Below the pieces are notes generated by a model. The model was not told where the DNA came from and did no database searches. It worked only from the letters and a program-made list of their open reading frames with translations. This document shows positions 25,166 to 37,846 of a DNA stretch of 64,000 bases, piece after piece (the first letter of the stretch is position 1; every line of letters begins with the position of its first letter). The stretch comes from Sipunculus nudus (Eukaryota > Annelida > Sipuncula > Golfingiida > Sipunculidae), in the NCBI GenBank assembly GCA_026874595.1, contig CM049318.1:20931456-20995455 (forward strand), written 5' to 3'. The position numbers were made by a program, and so were the translations under genes.

Positions 25166-26479
25166 GATGACACATATGAACTACAGAATTTGTAAATTGA
25201 CAGATATAACATGCAAATTGTTACTCAAATTTAATCAGGGTATGCAATTTAGTATTTCTCTATCTATGCTGACGCTAGTCTGTTTAGCTGCAATAGGTGA
25301 TATAGTTGATGTTCAACTATCAGATTATATGCAATGGACATACTATAACATTCATTACCATCAGTATAAGATGAGAGGATTTTAAAATAGTTGTAAGGTT
25401 TTTAAGGGGTTTATGGTCCTGGTTCCATTCTAGTGAAGAAATGTTGCTATATTAAGAATCAGATTTGGTTAGGGATCATGTGCTTGTCAATCAAAGTCAA
25501 ATGACAGACTTGTGGTTTAGTCACATGACCATACAACTGTACCCCACAAGAGCTGCTACCTTCAGCCTGTGAACAGGTACTGGTTTGTAATGCTGGAAGT
25601 ATGCGCCGCCTGCGTCATGAGCTTATACAGCATAGTCATATGATTTCATCATCATGTGTCTGACTGTAGTAAATGAAATTCTTTTGAATCATAATTACAC
25701 TATGATAGTATGATACTAGGGTTCATGATTATACTGTAGTCACTTTATAATCTCATATTTCTTATCACATTGAGTGAAATATGTGTGTGATAATTTTTGT
25801 TAAAACTGATAAAATGTGTAGTCACTATGATTATTTAGGTTATATGAGTAATTATGATAATCATATTCTCTTTATATTATGATAATGCATATAACATTAT
25901 AGTTATAGATGATAGAAGGATATAGTCATAAATTCTATGCATAATAACTGCATTTTGATAATTTTGACCCTTTAATTGTAATATCAACACAGTTGTGCAA
26001 AATTGTTGGTTGGATGAGCTTATGATCTTTTACTTTTATTTTGCCTGAGGGTAATAACAACATCACAATAATAGTTATACATCTGCTGTTATATAGGTTA
26101 TATCATTATTACTAGTGGTAATCCCATAATTTCCACATGTGACCTGTGACATTCAGGCTTTTAATGTGTATGCAAAATTGCAGCTCAGTGGGTGGTTTCA
26201 AGATGTTAGGGACTATAGGGACAGCGTCCAGGTGAGAATCTGTCGAATCTGTCGTAAGGAGATGTGTATCAGCAAAAGCAGAGCAGAACAACACTTTTTT
26301 TGTGCCACCCCCAAAACCTAAAATTATAGTAGGATTACAGAAGCTAATGGAGAAGGTTATATGGTGAATTATATTTATTTATGACTAGTTGATGAACAGC
26401 CTGCATTGCAAAGGTAATTGATATTATATTGTTTGTTATATTACCTATAGTTCAAATGTTGTTATTTTGTTATTTTTAG
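25166..26479. other. Intron, nothing recognised
   Basis: AT-rich with no exon or repeat family identified. Ends at the acceptor TATTTTTAG. Confidence 0.6.
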
Positions 26480-26534
26480 TGATAAGAGCTTAAAATTGTT
26501 GGTGGTTCCAAAGGATGAGGATGTCTTGCAGATG
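26480..26534 (+). CDS. ARHGAP21/23 exon: end of the PDZ domain
   Basis: A 55-bp exon. Its first base completes a Ser codon with AG from the previous exon. It then encodes DKSLKLLVVPKDEDVLQM, the last PDZ strand followed by the conserved PKDED.LQ motif of ARHGAP21/23. Acceptor TTTTTAG, donor ATG|GTGAGT, leaving in phase 0. It is too short to stand out as an open frame, but the phase match and motif make it secure. Confidence 0.9.
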
Positions 26535-26992
26535 GTGAGTATGATCATACTTTTTGTACAGTTTTAATTCACTTGAATTTCATGGAGGAGCTGAGAAAGA
26601 GGACGAAAAAATTGGGAAACCATTTAGAAGTTCTGTTTAAATTTAATTGCCATGCATCAAAGTCATAAAGACAAGCATGTCCATCATTGGCAACTCTGAA
26701 ACAATTGATCCATGAACCTTAGAGATCAGTTTCAAAACTCTAGCCAGCAATTTGATAACCTTATATTTGTCCCTGTGGTGTCTGTTACAGTCACCTTTGG
26801 GTTTCTGTTTTACATAATGATGATATTTAAGAAAATAAAACTGTAGCTTCAAATTCAATATTGATGGGAAAAACATTTGCTCATTGTTACATTCTGTATA
26901 TGTGAAATATGAAGACACCAAACTCAGTGGATGACCATTCCTTTGTTACAGATTCACCCATGAAGATTTTCTATCTGTTTCATTTGTTTCAG
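26535..26992. other. Intron
   Basis: A 458-bp intron. Its last 84 bases happen to stay open in frame with the next exon and contain an ATG (26909), but the acceptor CATTTGTTTCAG at 26981-26992 and the protein similarity starting right after it define the exon. Confidence 0.75.
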
Positions 26993-28781
26993 ACTTACGA
27001 AGCATCTGCATACAATCGTGGGCAAGAACCTTTCAAAGGACGTGCGCAGAATATTCCTGAGCCACCAAGGGGTGAGGAAATCCAAGAACCGGAAGGTGGA
27101 AATGTGTTAACAAAACCCCCGATGGCACAGGGGAAATACAAAGCGGAGGTGAAGTTTCAGCCTGCCAGAGGATTACGTCATCGGACGGGATCAGACCCAA
27201 CTATGCAGCCAATACAAACATCAAGGCCACCCCTGGTGGCAGGCAGTTTGCAAAGTGTGGCATCTGGTGTCAGAAGTGGGATGGGACCAAATTATGATGG
27301 CCACCCGAATGTTCAGTACATGGATGAACATGACGGTGCACCGCAAGGATTATACGGTTATAACTCACCCATGGTGGGACAAAGTTCTCCTTACAGGGGA
27401 CAGGCTAGGACTACAGCCTTTCATGTGCTTAAAGGACCAGAAGGTCGTCATGCCGGAAGCATGGATAGTATAAGTAGGTCTAGTGATAATAGTACACAAT
27501 CACGGGGATCGCATGTGAGCAGTGGATCCCATAACTCAAGAGACTCCAGGGATAGTGTGGGCTCTGGGTCAGGCCAAATGAATGTTCCAAAACCTAAAGA
27601 AATCGCAAGAGTGTACCCTTACTGTAAAGAGCGGCATTCAGATCCGTCTGTTTTCAGTGATTTTCACCCGTCTCAGAGACAGTCGTTGGAGGGTATACGA
27701 GAAAAAACTCAAAAGCTTCAGCAAACGCGTCCACATTCTAGCATGCATGGTGCAAACAGTGTCGCCCCCTACAGGTCTACCTCAACAACTGCTATGTCTA
27801 GTGTGTATGTTCCTGCATCTGGTGCCTCTGTAGAGCAGAAGGCAACAAGTGTGTCACCATACATACCACAGTCTCGCATGTTTACCAGCCTTGCATATAT
27901 ACCACCTACGACATCGTGGCCCAGAGACTCTCACCCACAAAGCTACCCAAGCCCAGTTTCGGCAGGCAGCCAGGGCCCATCACCAAGTCTTTTACGCAGC
28001 CAGAGTGGAGATATTGCACCATCACCAATTCATTATCCTCATGAGCAAAGCCGGCGGATGTCAGAAGACAGCCAGCCAGGCAATGTACGACACGGGCCTC
28101 ATATACGTGTTAAAGTTGCGGACGGAAGTGGAGTTCACATAAATATCCCTAGCAGTGAATATGGTGGGACGGATGCACAGATAACTATATCCGCGGGGCG
28201 GGGTAAACCTCATCCTAATTTTAGCATTGTTAGCTCGCGAGCAAAATTATTTGAAAAAGGAGAGGCATCTAAATCAGCGTTACAGAAACGTGCTGACCAT
28301 ACTAGATTTGCTCAACCTACTCCAAGTCGAGGGGAGAGTGTGTCATTACGCACAGCTCAGTTTGAGTCTCTAGAAGTAGAAGATGCAAGTGATGAGGAAA
28401 CTAAAAATAAAAAAGTGCGTATAGAAGTGAGGACTAAGCCTACATCGCAGAGCCCACTGGCTGGATATCCAGCTGGGCATGCAATGGTGACCTCTACTGG
28501 GCCCCAATCACACTCATCTATGGATATGGTGTACGAAACCCCGCCCCCTAAAACACCAACTGTGCAATTGCAGCAAGCTCCTTTTGAACAAGCTGAACTG
28601 ATGACACCGATGCCGTATGCAGATGGCCAATCGTATACGGACTCTGTGAGCTCAGACGGTACCAGTATTAGGGACAGAAGTCCCCTTACACCGGATGACT
28701 CACCACCGTCACCGAGAACAACACAAGGTGTAAGTCGGCAGCCATCTTACCTGAGGGCGATTCACTCACCAAAAGCCAAAT
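26993..28781 (+). CDS. ARHGAP21/23 large exon: Ser/Pro-rich linker
   Basis: Encodes 596 full codons (residues 81-676), in phase 0 and leaving with a single T. It opens TYEASAYNRGQEPFKGRAQN then IPEPP; the GRAQNIPEPP part aligns with the conserved ARHGAP21 stretch after the PDZ. The rest is low-complexity, Ser-, Pro- and Gln-rich, probably disordered and phosphorylatable. It includes a Ser/Arg/Gly-rich run (about 27456-27570) and a more ordered-looking patch (IRVKVADGSGVHINIPS) near 28105-28155. The end has RQPSYLRAIHSPKAK, similar to a short conserved motif before the PH domain. Donor AAAT|GTAAGC. Confidence 0.93.
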
Positions 28782-28932
28782 GTAAGCATTATATTCCTTT
28801 ATTTTCACACGAATTGCATGACATAATCATCATTGATTAACTTATTAGAAGATCAGCTGATGAAAAGTCTGAAAAATATTAATCCTTACAAAGAGAAATT
28901 GACTATATATACATATATGTATGTATATATAT

Positions 28933-28935
<3 letters not shown>

Positions 28936-28999
<64 letters not shown>
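28936..28999. repeat. (TA)n microsatellite
   Basis: About 30 uninterrupted TA dinucleotides, followed by a short GT run. Confidence 0.95.
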
Positions 29000-29000
<1 letters not shown>

Positions 29001-30344
29001 GTGTGTGTAGTAAACAGAATGAGTGTATGCCTGTATGGCATGCTTATGTGTGTATTAGATCAGTAAATATTAGAATAGTTTTAGCGAGTACCAAGTCAAC
29101 AGATAAAGAGAAGGTCAACACAAATTGCATAAATCTTTGCATTTGAAGAGATATGAGTATATAGGTAGCCAGTGTAGATGTAGTACGTAGATCTGCAGAT
29201 GACATTGGTAAGTGAATACATTTCTTATGTTCTGTGATTAGTGTAGAAATAACATATGTAGCTAAAAATTTGATTGGAGATATTGATGGCAACTCGAGTT
29301 TCATTATCAGTTGTCAAGTAAATATGTAGAGGCATTGCTTATACTTAAAGACTAGATATAAAATGTAGTGCGTCAACTGAAGCTATACATAAAATAACAG
29401 CTCTGTATCTATAGTTACATTGGCTTTATAAGTGTAGAAATAGCTATAGCAGTCAGCAGTATAAAGTTGATAAATGATGAATACTTGATTTAGTCTGGTA
29501 ATTGTAGATTTTGCTTGGCTGTAGTCAGGGTGTGAACTGTAATATGCAGAGATACTAGTTCAAGCTATGGCTAGTACATGGATGATATACTTGGCCTTGG
29601 TACATTGAATGTGGAGTGAACAATTGTAGCTGTAGTTTTGAATATGTATACAGTGTGGGGGTAAACTGTCTACAGCTATAACCAGTATATAAGTGTTGCC
29701 AACATGTATGGATCAACTGTTGCTGTAGTCAATTTTCAGTTATGATTGTAGCTAGAGTTACTCTGTAGTTGTCAGATGTGCATATGGGTGCAGCTCATAG
29801 ACAAACTCGAGTATACTGACCAGTAAATGGGAGTTTGGTGAAGCTCTGCTGGTGCCATCTTGAGACCTTTCAAGTCAAGTCCCATTTGACAGTCAAGGAT
29901 TTTGCATACTGGCATTTGTCATTAATTGTAAAATGCCAGGTGAGAGCTCATATTATTTCAAAATTTAATATATTTATGTTTTAAATGGAAAGTTTATATT
30001 TTACCGTATAATTGATGAAGAGATGAGTTTGTACACTTATTAAGAGATTTGACTTTTCCCCATACCATCTGCTCTCTAAAAGTGAAGGTGAAAAGTGTCA
30101 TTCTCACATAAAAACGCACTATATTTACTATACAGTATTCTCCACTTTGCTATAAACACACATACCATCATGCTCTAATTTACTTGTAAATCTCCAGAAC
30201 TCTCACCGCTTTGACGAGTCACAAATGCATGCTTATCGTTTACTTGTTTGGTCCCAAAATGTTGCCGACCGAGCTTCATTTTTCGAACCATATACTGAAC
30301 TCTCTAGCTGATCTACTCTGCGTACCTCTATGGTGTAGCTTATT

Positions 30345-30502
30345 TAGTTATAAACAGTAGTTATTGTTTAGCTTTTAGTGGTAGCTATGGGTAGGCCTAC
30401 TATTTAGTGGTCATACTTGGTTATGGGGGTAGCTTTTAATTTAGCTATAAACAGTAGTGATTGTTTAACTATTAGTTGTAGCTATAGGTAGGCCTACTAT
30501 AT
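30345..30502. repeat. Two-copy direct repeat in intron
   Basis: Two copies, offset about 98 bp, of a segment with TATAAACAGTAGT, TTGTTTA and GGTAGGCCTACTAT. Confidence 0.75.
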
Positions 30503-30626
30503 CATCATCAGATTTTTATTTTGATATGACTATTAATTTAATGATAACTAGAATGATTAACCTCTGTGAACTAGCGAGCATGTTCTGACGTTGTAGTTTT
30601 ACACATGCCTGAAGTAGCAGCTACAG

Positions 30627-30695
30627 TTACCACCGCCACCACCACTACCACCACAGTCTCCTCCTCTGACATTGTACTGCGCCAACCACCTGAAG
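30627..30695 (+). CDS. ARHGAP21/23 candidate cassette exon, Thr/Ser-rich
   Basis: A 69-bp exon with acceptor GCAGCTACAG and donor TGAAG|GTGAGG. It enters and leaves in phase 1, so its inclusion adds exactly 23 residues without shifting the frame. With it the joined sequence reads KAK-F-TTATTTTTTVSSSD-IVLRQPPE-D-EQEMRLQ; skipping it gives KAK-Y-EQEMRLQ. The polypyrimidine tract is weak, consistent with optional use. The open frame continues past the donor for about 85 codons, so an extended form ending at a later donor is also possible. It is not supported by a conserved motif. Confidence 0.5.
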
Positions 30696-31253
30696 GTGAG
30701 GTGCCACCTGCTGGCCAGTTCCAGAACTATCTGTCCTCATTGATGCCTCTCACACCAAGCATGATTTGCATGATGAACTTTCAGATAGTCAATAGACAAA
30801 ATGAGAAAGTCTGCCAGATTTTCACAATCCCAACTAAATATTACATCTGTAATGTTTGTCTTTTATTCTCGTCATACCCTTTAATGTCTTTAATTATTTT
30901 TCAGAAACTAATCATTATATTATACACCATATATATTTGTTTTGATGGTTGATAGAGACCCAGACACGCTACTATGATATTTGATCTATCAGTTTGATCT
31001 GGGTGGAACAAAGTACTTTTTTTCTCCATTACCTTTATTTATTTAAGACATAGTAACATTCAATTAAGTGTGTACACATGCTCTATGCTACTCAAATGGA
31101 ATGTTTGAAACTCATGTTAATTTTATCTATGGGATATTATTCAATATCAGTATATTATTTGACAAACCCTATTCATCCATTTGGACTCAAACAGTAAAAC
31201 ATTTTGTAATTGTGCTAATATTTAAAATAAGAACTGTGTATTTTAATTTTTAG
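30696..31253. other. Intron
   Basis: No repeat or further exon recognised. Ends at the acceptor TTTTTAG. Confidence 0.6.
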
Positions 31254-31383
31254 ATGAACAAGAAATGCGGTTACAGAGACGGACATCTTACCTTATGGCC
31301 ACAGGAACAGAGCGCCCCCGTGTGACAAAAGTGCAAATTACAGAACCAAACCAAGGGACACCGACCACTGTATCCAGCCAGGG
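31254..31383 (+). CDS. ARHGAP21/23 exon: linker
   Basis: Encodes EQEMRLQRRTSYLMATGTER followed by PRVTKVQITEP and a Thr/Ser end. It enters with two bases and leaves with GG before GTGAGT. The RRTSYL motif is a basic-directed (AGC-type) phosphorylation-site pattern, similar to the conserved (H/R)QSYI..A motif of vertebrate ARHGAP21. Confidence 0.85.
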
Positions 31384-33384
31384 GTGAGTCTGGTTGTTAC
31401 TGGACATCAGATACAAAGATGGTGTAAATCACTGAAAAAATCACCTTGACCTCGCACTTTGTGGTCCAAGATGCACCACCCCCTCAAACATATGCAGCCA
31501 GAAATTATTGATTTATCCGCAAAATCTCCCTTGCTGCCAAAGGGTGCTATACATCGGTTTTATTACTGCTCCCCCCCCCCCCCCCCCCCTTATCTTATCA
31601 AACAGAGGGAAGCTTCATTTTGATTAATCTCTCCAATTGCCAGTTGTGAGGTGTTATACTTAGTCTGCAAAGTAGTTCCCCTTTCTTCTCCCTGGGGACA
31701 GCAGTCGTCATCATGAGGTAAGCAGGTTTGCAGTGCAGGTGTCCCTTGAAGCTGTTACACCTGGTGGCTCTGGTACCTGCGAGAAATATTTGGTAACTGG
31801 AAGTGGCCCCTGGTAGTTGCCAGAGCAGTTGCATGGAAAGTAAATGGTAGTGACCCCTGGTGGTTGCTACAGCAGTTGCTGGGAAAGTATATGGTAGTGA
31901 CCCCTGGTAGTTACTGGAGAAATAACTGATGATGGCCTTTTGTGTTTTAACAATGGTTTCAAAGGAAAACTGGGTAGTGACCCCTTGAGGTTACTGCAGG
32001 AGTGATCTCTTCTGGTAACTGCAGAAAATTTAAATGATTTAATTTTGACATACAGTTCTTCTCACCTGTAGATTTAATTTGACTGACCAGAATCCATACT
32101 AAAGCTGTGCCAATACATAACTGTATGATACTGGTATTGAACTTTGGTGTACAAGGGTGCATTAGTGAATGCACGTGTGAATTAAAATGACTGAAAAGTT
32201 AATTCTGACAATTTTAAGTTTTTGACTGAAAGTTTTGAATAAACATCTGAAGTGTCATGCTTCATTAGGGATGATGAATATTAATTAATTACATTTTTGT
32301 TAATTATTTGACCTTAGTAACAATATAAAAGTTACTGTTGTGGTAGTTGGGTGTCTAGTTTTAGGCGTAGTTTTATGATGTCATCAGTGTTACTTCAGTA
32401 TGTGTGGTGGAACTTTCTTGGATAAAGAACACTTTTTGATCAATGTGGCACTTTCAAGCTTGGTATTTGATCGTTTAGATCTATCTTCCCAGATAAAGTA
32501 CCATGTTTAGTCAAAACATTGGTTGACCAAACAAAAAATGTGAATAATTCCATCTTCAAGTACAGAAAGATTACTTCATATATCAAATCTCCCGGAGCTA
32601 CATGTATGCAAATTCTGCATTTTGTGAAATAATATTACATTTTCTTTGATTTAAAATTTTGCGCATCATATAGCTAGAGAAGTCCAACGCACAGGGAGAT
32701 ATAGTATCTATGTGAACACTGGCTGTAGTTAAGGAAGCTGTAGTGTAGTTAAATAGATAAATATCCTTTAGATAGACAGACATTTTATTTAGAAATATTG
32801 GTAGCAGGTGGGCAAACGGAGGCTTTGTAGTTGATATGCCAAAAAGAGACTGGTTTAAACAAAAAATTTGTTCGATGTGCATGTGGTGCTTTTGGGTTAG
32901 TTTCTTTTGTGTTTTTTAATGCTGTGATAAATTTACAGATAAAAAAATTGCTGAAAACTGTGCATCTGGCAATTGTGTGTGCCGAAAACATTTTTCTGAA
33001 TCATTCAGATTTTATAACTTTTTGCAAGGTGTTTATTTGCAAAGTCATGCTTTTTGTTTCGAGTTTATTGCCACTGAACGTGAAAGACATAAGCATTTGA
33101 CTTAAAGATTCATTATCATTTATTGAAAAATTGCCTGGTATTTTATCACACATTTTCTTTCCACATCGGATAAAATTCAGCAAGCCATACCAGCTGTTTA
33201 AAATCTGCATCATGAATATTATAAAATTGAAAAAAAAAAAAAAATTTACACATAACTTATTTTTGGAAGTTAAAACAAATAATGGAGATTATAAGTTTTA
33301 TATTCATTTGAAATATAGAAGATTTCTGAATTTATAATTATTTTCTTTTGGTAACATGTAATTTGTGTTATTTGGATGGCACAG
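31384..33384. other. Intron with poly-C run and a 47-bp minisatellite
   Basis: Holds a run of 19 C at 31571-31589 and a minisatellite at about 31760-32000. No exon was recognised. Confidence 0.65.
31760..32000. repeat. 47-bp minisatellite, three to four copies
   Basis: The phrase CCCCTGGTAGTT recurs at 31807, 31854 and 31901 (spacing 47 bp), with a degenerate fourth at 31981. Each unit includes GCAGTTGC and GGAAAGTA. Confidence 0.8.
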
Positions 33385-33492
33385 GGAGCCATTTACGGTT
33401 GATCGACCCGTTCTCCTTGACCTGCCCTTGACACCAGGTCAGAGTCAGGAGACAGAGAGTACTGGAGATAGTCCGTATGATGCCACGCCAGC
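33385..33492 (+). CDS. ARHGAP21/23 exon: acidic/Pro linker
   Basis: Encodes EPFTVDRPVLLDLPLTPGQS then QETESTGDSPYDATP. It enters completing GGG (Gly) and leaves with GC before GTAAGG. Acceptor TGGCACAG. It is part of the disordered region before the PH domain; assignment rests on phase agreement and coding character. Confidence 0.85.
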
Positions 33493-34964
33493 GTAAGGAT
33501 GCGGCGCTTTTTACGTTGACTTGCTTCCTCTATTCCTTTGATGCTTTGCTTTTATTAATTTTGCATTATTCGCTTTGCTGCGCATTTGTAGTAATTATCG
33601 CATCACTGTACCCTTGTGGGTATGGTTGCTATGGTGCTTGTTAATAATGATCACCATGGAATGTGGGTTTTTTGCTTCTTTTCCTTAGTTACCACTGCAG
33701 GGTTGCCATGCTGCATAAATTACTTGATGTAACCATTAGAATGGCTAAGGTGTTGCTTGGCTGTAGTTTTCAAGAAAATTTGCTGACACTGCATTTTATC
33801 AATTAAAATTCCTGTAATTCCTTGGTATATGGTCCTTTCCTTAATAACCATAGCTGTGTTATGTGATCACTTACTAACCTTAGAAACTTTCATGTGCACT
33901 ATTACATGTTTGCTACATCACCTACTTTGGATGAATGTGGTAATGTCAGATATTAATGCTGTGTTTGTTTCTGACAGGTTCATCTAAGTTAAACTGTGCC
34001 TGTCTGTCACTAAGTTAGAGGCTTGTAACCTAACTTGTTCTCACTGCATGTTTGTATCATGAAACATTTTGTAGTTCATTGAAGGTCAAAGCCTTTAAAG
34101 TTTTTGGTGAAATGTTCCAAGCATGTCACGATCACTGTGTGTCTGATGGTGTGTACTCAACAAATATGCACATTTTTTTAAAAAATCACCTTTTACCTTT
34201 TTATCACTTTCTTACTTAATGAAATATGCTGATAATTTATTGTATAACCTAAGCATTTTTAGAAATACCAGGTCATTTATTTGCCTTATACATTTTAGTT
34301 TTGAGGCAAATATTAAGTGTGTGCGTGTAAGTGATTGTTTGTATTTTTAACCAAAATCATAGGAAAAGAGAGCATTGGTAAAACTTTAGGAACCTACCAG
34401 TCGTCCACAAAGTTAAATATGTGAAAGCATGTCAGTTGTATATAAGTAGTATAACTGTACATATTCCTTGTTAAATTGAGATTAAGTATAAACAGAAGTA
34501 CCTCTCTCATATTCATAACCAACACCTGAGTGTGTGTGTGTCAGGGCTTTCTGGAATGTGGGGTAAGCGTCTGTGACGCTTGAAATCTATTACAGACGCT
34601 CAGTTCTGAGGTTCCAAGCATCCGATGAGATACATAGATTTCTGGCTTTAGGACCTTGTATCAGTCAATAACCGTTACTGGCTGCCTCAAATGAACCAGT
34701 CAGTGGTGCAAACAAATAATGACATGATTTATAACCATATAATGATATGATAATTACATTAAATATGAAAAAGATTCAATTTTAGAAAACCCATCAGAAT
34801 TTGACATATATTATCTCCCCTTCGGACGCTCTAAACTCAGATGGGATTCCCCAAATTTTTTGCCTGAGCATACCAGACTCTTTAATTTTCTTCCTGTTAA
34901 AAGTTCTGGTGTGTGTGTGTGTGTGTGTGAGAGAGAAAGAGAGAGAGAGAGAGAGGGGAGGGGG

Positions 34965-35015
<51 letters not shown>

Positions 35016-35822
35016 CTCTTGTCTTTGCAGACAAGATTTCAAAACAGTGGCATTCTGTAATGACTTTGAATCCTTTTATAACACACTATACTGTTGTATG
35101 ACACAAAAAAAGAATGAGTAATCAAATATTACAAGTTCCATTCAACTTTAATTTGACATAAAAACAATGAAGATTACTTCTTGACAAGAAAATACTTAAT
35201 TTTCCAGAATAGTAAATTATTTTCAGTGGAAATGCCATATTACTTGCCTATATTATCATTTAAACATGCAGTGAAAGTTCTCGTTGAATTTGTTGAACTC
35301 TGTGTATTAAAAACTAATATGCTCTTGATCATATTTTCTGTATAAATACATTCTTACACCAAAATCTTACTGATGTCTCTGCTATATAAAGAATATGCCT
35401 GTGCTGAACTTCTGAAATAGCCATTAACTATCATTACTGGTTCTTAATATTCTTTATTAATGCATATTCATTTTACCATCAAGTTTGCAAATATGTTAGA
35501 ATTATATATATATAATTAACTGGCCTTATCACATTGTTTTCTAAAGTACAAATGTTTATGTATGACTTATCTTGTATGGTCTACATTTATGTTAATCTAT
35601 ATAACTTAAAAATCAAATGATCAACTTCAAAATGCATGTTGTTTGTCAGTTGTGCCCCTCTTAATTTGTCATTTAATAATAATAATGTGTGTTGCATGAC
35701 ACCTGTATTATTTCAACCCCAGTGTGTTTAGGCTTTGTCCAGCTGTTGTACTGGTGTCCCTGCTGTGGGTATAAAGTGTGCAGACTTGGTATTAAAACAT
35801 TTCTTAATTTTTACTTTTGCAG
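33493..35822. other. Intron with GT/GA microsatellite
   Basis: Contains a (GT)n tract then long (GA)n tracts at about 34910-35011. No exon seen. Confidence 0.65.
34908..35011. repeat. Compound (GT)n(GA)n microsatellite
   Basis: (GT)10 followed by (GA)n, a G-rich interruption GGGGAGGGGGGG, then about 16 more GA. It gives spurious charged Glu/Arg frames. Confidence 0.95.
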
Positions 35823-35877
35823 CACACCACCAGCCAGAGTCAGCATCAAGAAACTGAAAGCATTCTTTGGTGAAAAG
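35823..35877 (+). CDS. ARHGAP21/23 micro-exon before the PH domain
   Basis: A 55-bp exon. The first base completes GCC (Ala), then TPPARVSIKKLKAFFGEK, leaving in phase 0. Acceptor TTACTTTTGCAG, donor AAAAG|GTTAGT. The basic KKLKAFFGEK helix-like segment lies about 45 residues before the PH core. Confidence 0.85.
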
Positions 35878-36936
35878 GTTAGTGCACTTGTACTTGTACC
35901 CTAAATTCTCAAAAGAATATGTGTATATAACTTAAATCATATCATTAACAGATTTTGGAATTTTGTATGGAGTCTTCCTGCGTCTTATATTTGGGGCATC
36001 ACCTAGATTCTGATCTGGACCGAGAGAGAGCTATAATAGGTGCATTTAAGGGAATGTGTTTGGACTGGGAAATTTCCCACATTTTCTTACAAATATCATT
36101 CTAATTTTATATAAAAGGCAAAAATTTATTTTTAAACTACTTTAACAGTGTTTCCACTGGAAGTTGTAAAATATATGATTATCTTGTCATCACTAGCCAA
36201 TCACATACCGCTTGGCGTGTCATATGATTTTAGTCAGCACATCAGTGTTACTAGTCTTTTAAACAGACACAAGGTGGCGCTACCCTAAGGCTACATTCAC
36301 TACTTTTAGTAGCAAATTTTATTCATTAGCATTAACTAAATCTGGCACATGCGTATGTGTGTGTATGCATGAAAATATTTGCAAAAATGCGAAAGCCGGC
36401 AGAAGTGTCCAGTAGTACAGAGAGCATATTGATCAGGTGAGCCTTCCTTAAAACAGACTGCCCCCCTCCCCCTATGTGAAAACTCCTCCTTTGGGGATTT
36501 TGACTTAGACATTCATGCTGAGGGACACATGGGTGCATCAAAGTTGCAAAATCATATTAGTGGTTTTCGTGCATGGGCACTTATATGCTCAAATGGAATT
36601 ACAGCTATAAAGGAATATTTGGCTATTTCCTATTGTACTTGTATTTATATATATTTTAATTTAGAAATATACATAAGTACACCTTTGAAATCCAGTTTTA
36701 ATCAAAATATATTGTTTGCTTGTTTTATTTGAACATACAGCTGGATTCACATTTATTGAGGTCATTTGGAAGAGTGTTCATAAGTTTGATGATAACAGCT
36801 TAATAAAAAAAAAATGAAATTATGGCTTGACCAATATATTGCAGGAATGCAATACAGAGTAAAGACATACATATCCAGTTTATGAATTATAGGGCCTTTT
36901 ATCATGACTTTATCATGACTTCCTTGTATATTACAG
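35878..36936. other. Intron, nothing recognised
   Basis: AT-rich. A CTCF-like word ACACAAGGTGGCGCT lies at about 36267-36281, but it is isolated. Confidence 0.55.
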
Positions 36937-37062
36937 ACACCAAGAATAGTCGAGGCAACTCGTGATAAGACACAAGTGTATGACCTACCAAGCCCGATTG
37001 GCATGGGTGACGCCATCAAGGAAGGAATGCTGAACTACAAAATCTCCTTCATGGATGGAAAA
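36937..37062 (+). CDS. ARHGAP21/23 exon: start of the PH domain
   Basis: 42 codons, phase 0 at both ends: TPRIVEATRDKTQVYDLPSP, then IGMGDAIKEGMLNYKISFMDGK. KEGML is the classic first strand of a PH domain. Acceptor TATTACAG, donor AAA|GTAAGC. Confidence 0.93.
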
Positions 37063-37756
37063 GTAAGCGAACATAAAACAGTAAATAAGGATCATTTCAT
37101 ACCGGTTACATTACATTGGTTCTAGAACTAATTCCACTTAACCACTGTCTTCAGTAGAATGATATGTTGTAAATCACTGAGAAGGATTTTGCAAGTACCA
37201 AGATTGTAGCGTGAGATATCATGTGTCTGAAATTTCGCTTCCCAATTTTAAACCCACAATACCCTGCTCTCATTGGTCAGAAGATTCTTGGCCCTGTGCC
37301 AGCTCTCTGGTGGTGATAAATAGCCTGATGCTTATACCCTGCTATTCAAGCAGTGGTGGAGTGGGAGGAGTTCTAGATTGAATGTAATGCGACCAGTGCA
37401 GAATTTCATTACTGTATATGTAGTTGGAAATACACTTATTGAAAATCAAGGGTGCAGTCCTCCTCTGCTTGGAATGATAATACTTACATATATACAACAG
37501 ATATAGCTTTTATCCCATCTTATTCATTCTAAAAAGCTTAGTCACAAGACCCTGAAATCTAATTTACGTGGACTTTAAGAAATATCCTTGTTAAACTATA
37601 GTAGTATAGCAGCAATAGCTAACCTAAATAATTTATAAATCTGTATTCTGTAATCATTGAAACTAGATTGTTCTACCTACTGTGGGTTATCCAAATAGTA
37701 TAATGTTGTCCCTTTTGATTGGTGTACGCATTTCTAATATACACTCTTTTTTCCAG
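37063..37756. other. Intron
   Basis: No repeat family or exon seen. The last 16 bases are a good pyrimidine-rich acceptor. Confidence 0.6.
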
Positions 37757-37846
37757 AGGGCAAGTGACAGGTCCTGGAAACCAGTCTGGGGTGTTCTTAG
37801 AGGTCATGCCCTGTACTTGTACAAAGAGAAATCATCTGCTACAACA
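37757..37846 (+). CDS. ARHGAP21/23 exon: PH domain core
   Basis: 30 codons, phase 0: RASDRSWKPVWGVLRGHALY then LYKEKSSATT. The W..VW.VLRGH.LYLYK pattern is the second to fourth PH strands and matches ARHGAP21/23 very closely. Donor ACA|GTAAGT. Confidence 0.95.

Larger units (their letters stand above)
28782..30626. other. Intron with AT microsatellite and a short direct repeat
   Basis: Carries a (TA)n tract at 28936-28999 and a tandem direct repeat of about 98 bp at 30345-30502 (shared phrase AGCTATGGGTAGGCCTACTA / AGCTATAGGTAGGCCTACTA). The rest is unremarkable. Confidence 0.7.

Noticed and set aside
26909-26992. Possible upstream start (ATG 26909) for the large linker exon
   Set aside because: The stretch ends in a strong CATTTGTTTCAG acceptor, and the family similarity (GRAQNIPEPP context) begins only after it, in phase with the preceding PDZ exon.
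34794-35121. Charged Glu/Arg or Leu/Ser repeat proteins
   Set aside because: Products of a GT/GA microsatellite.
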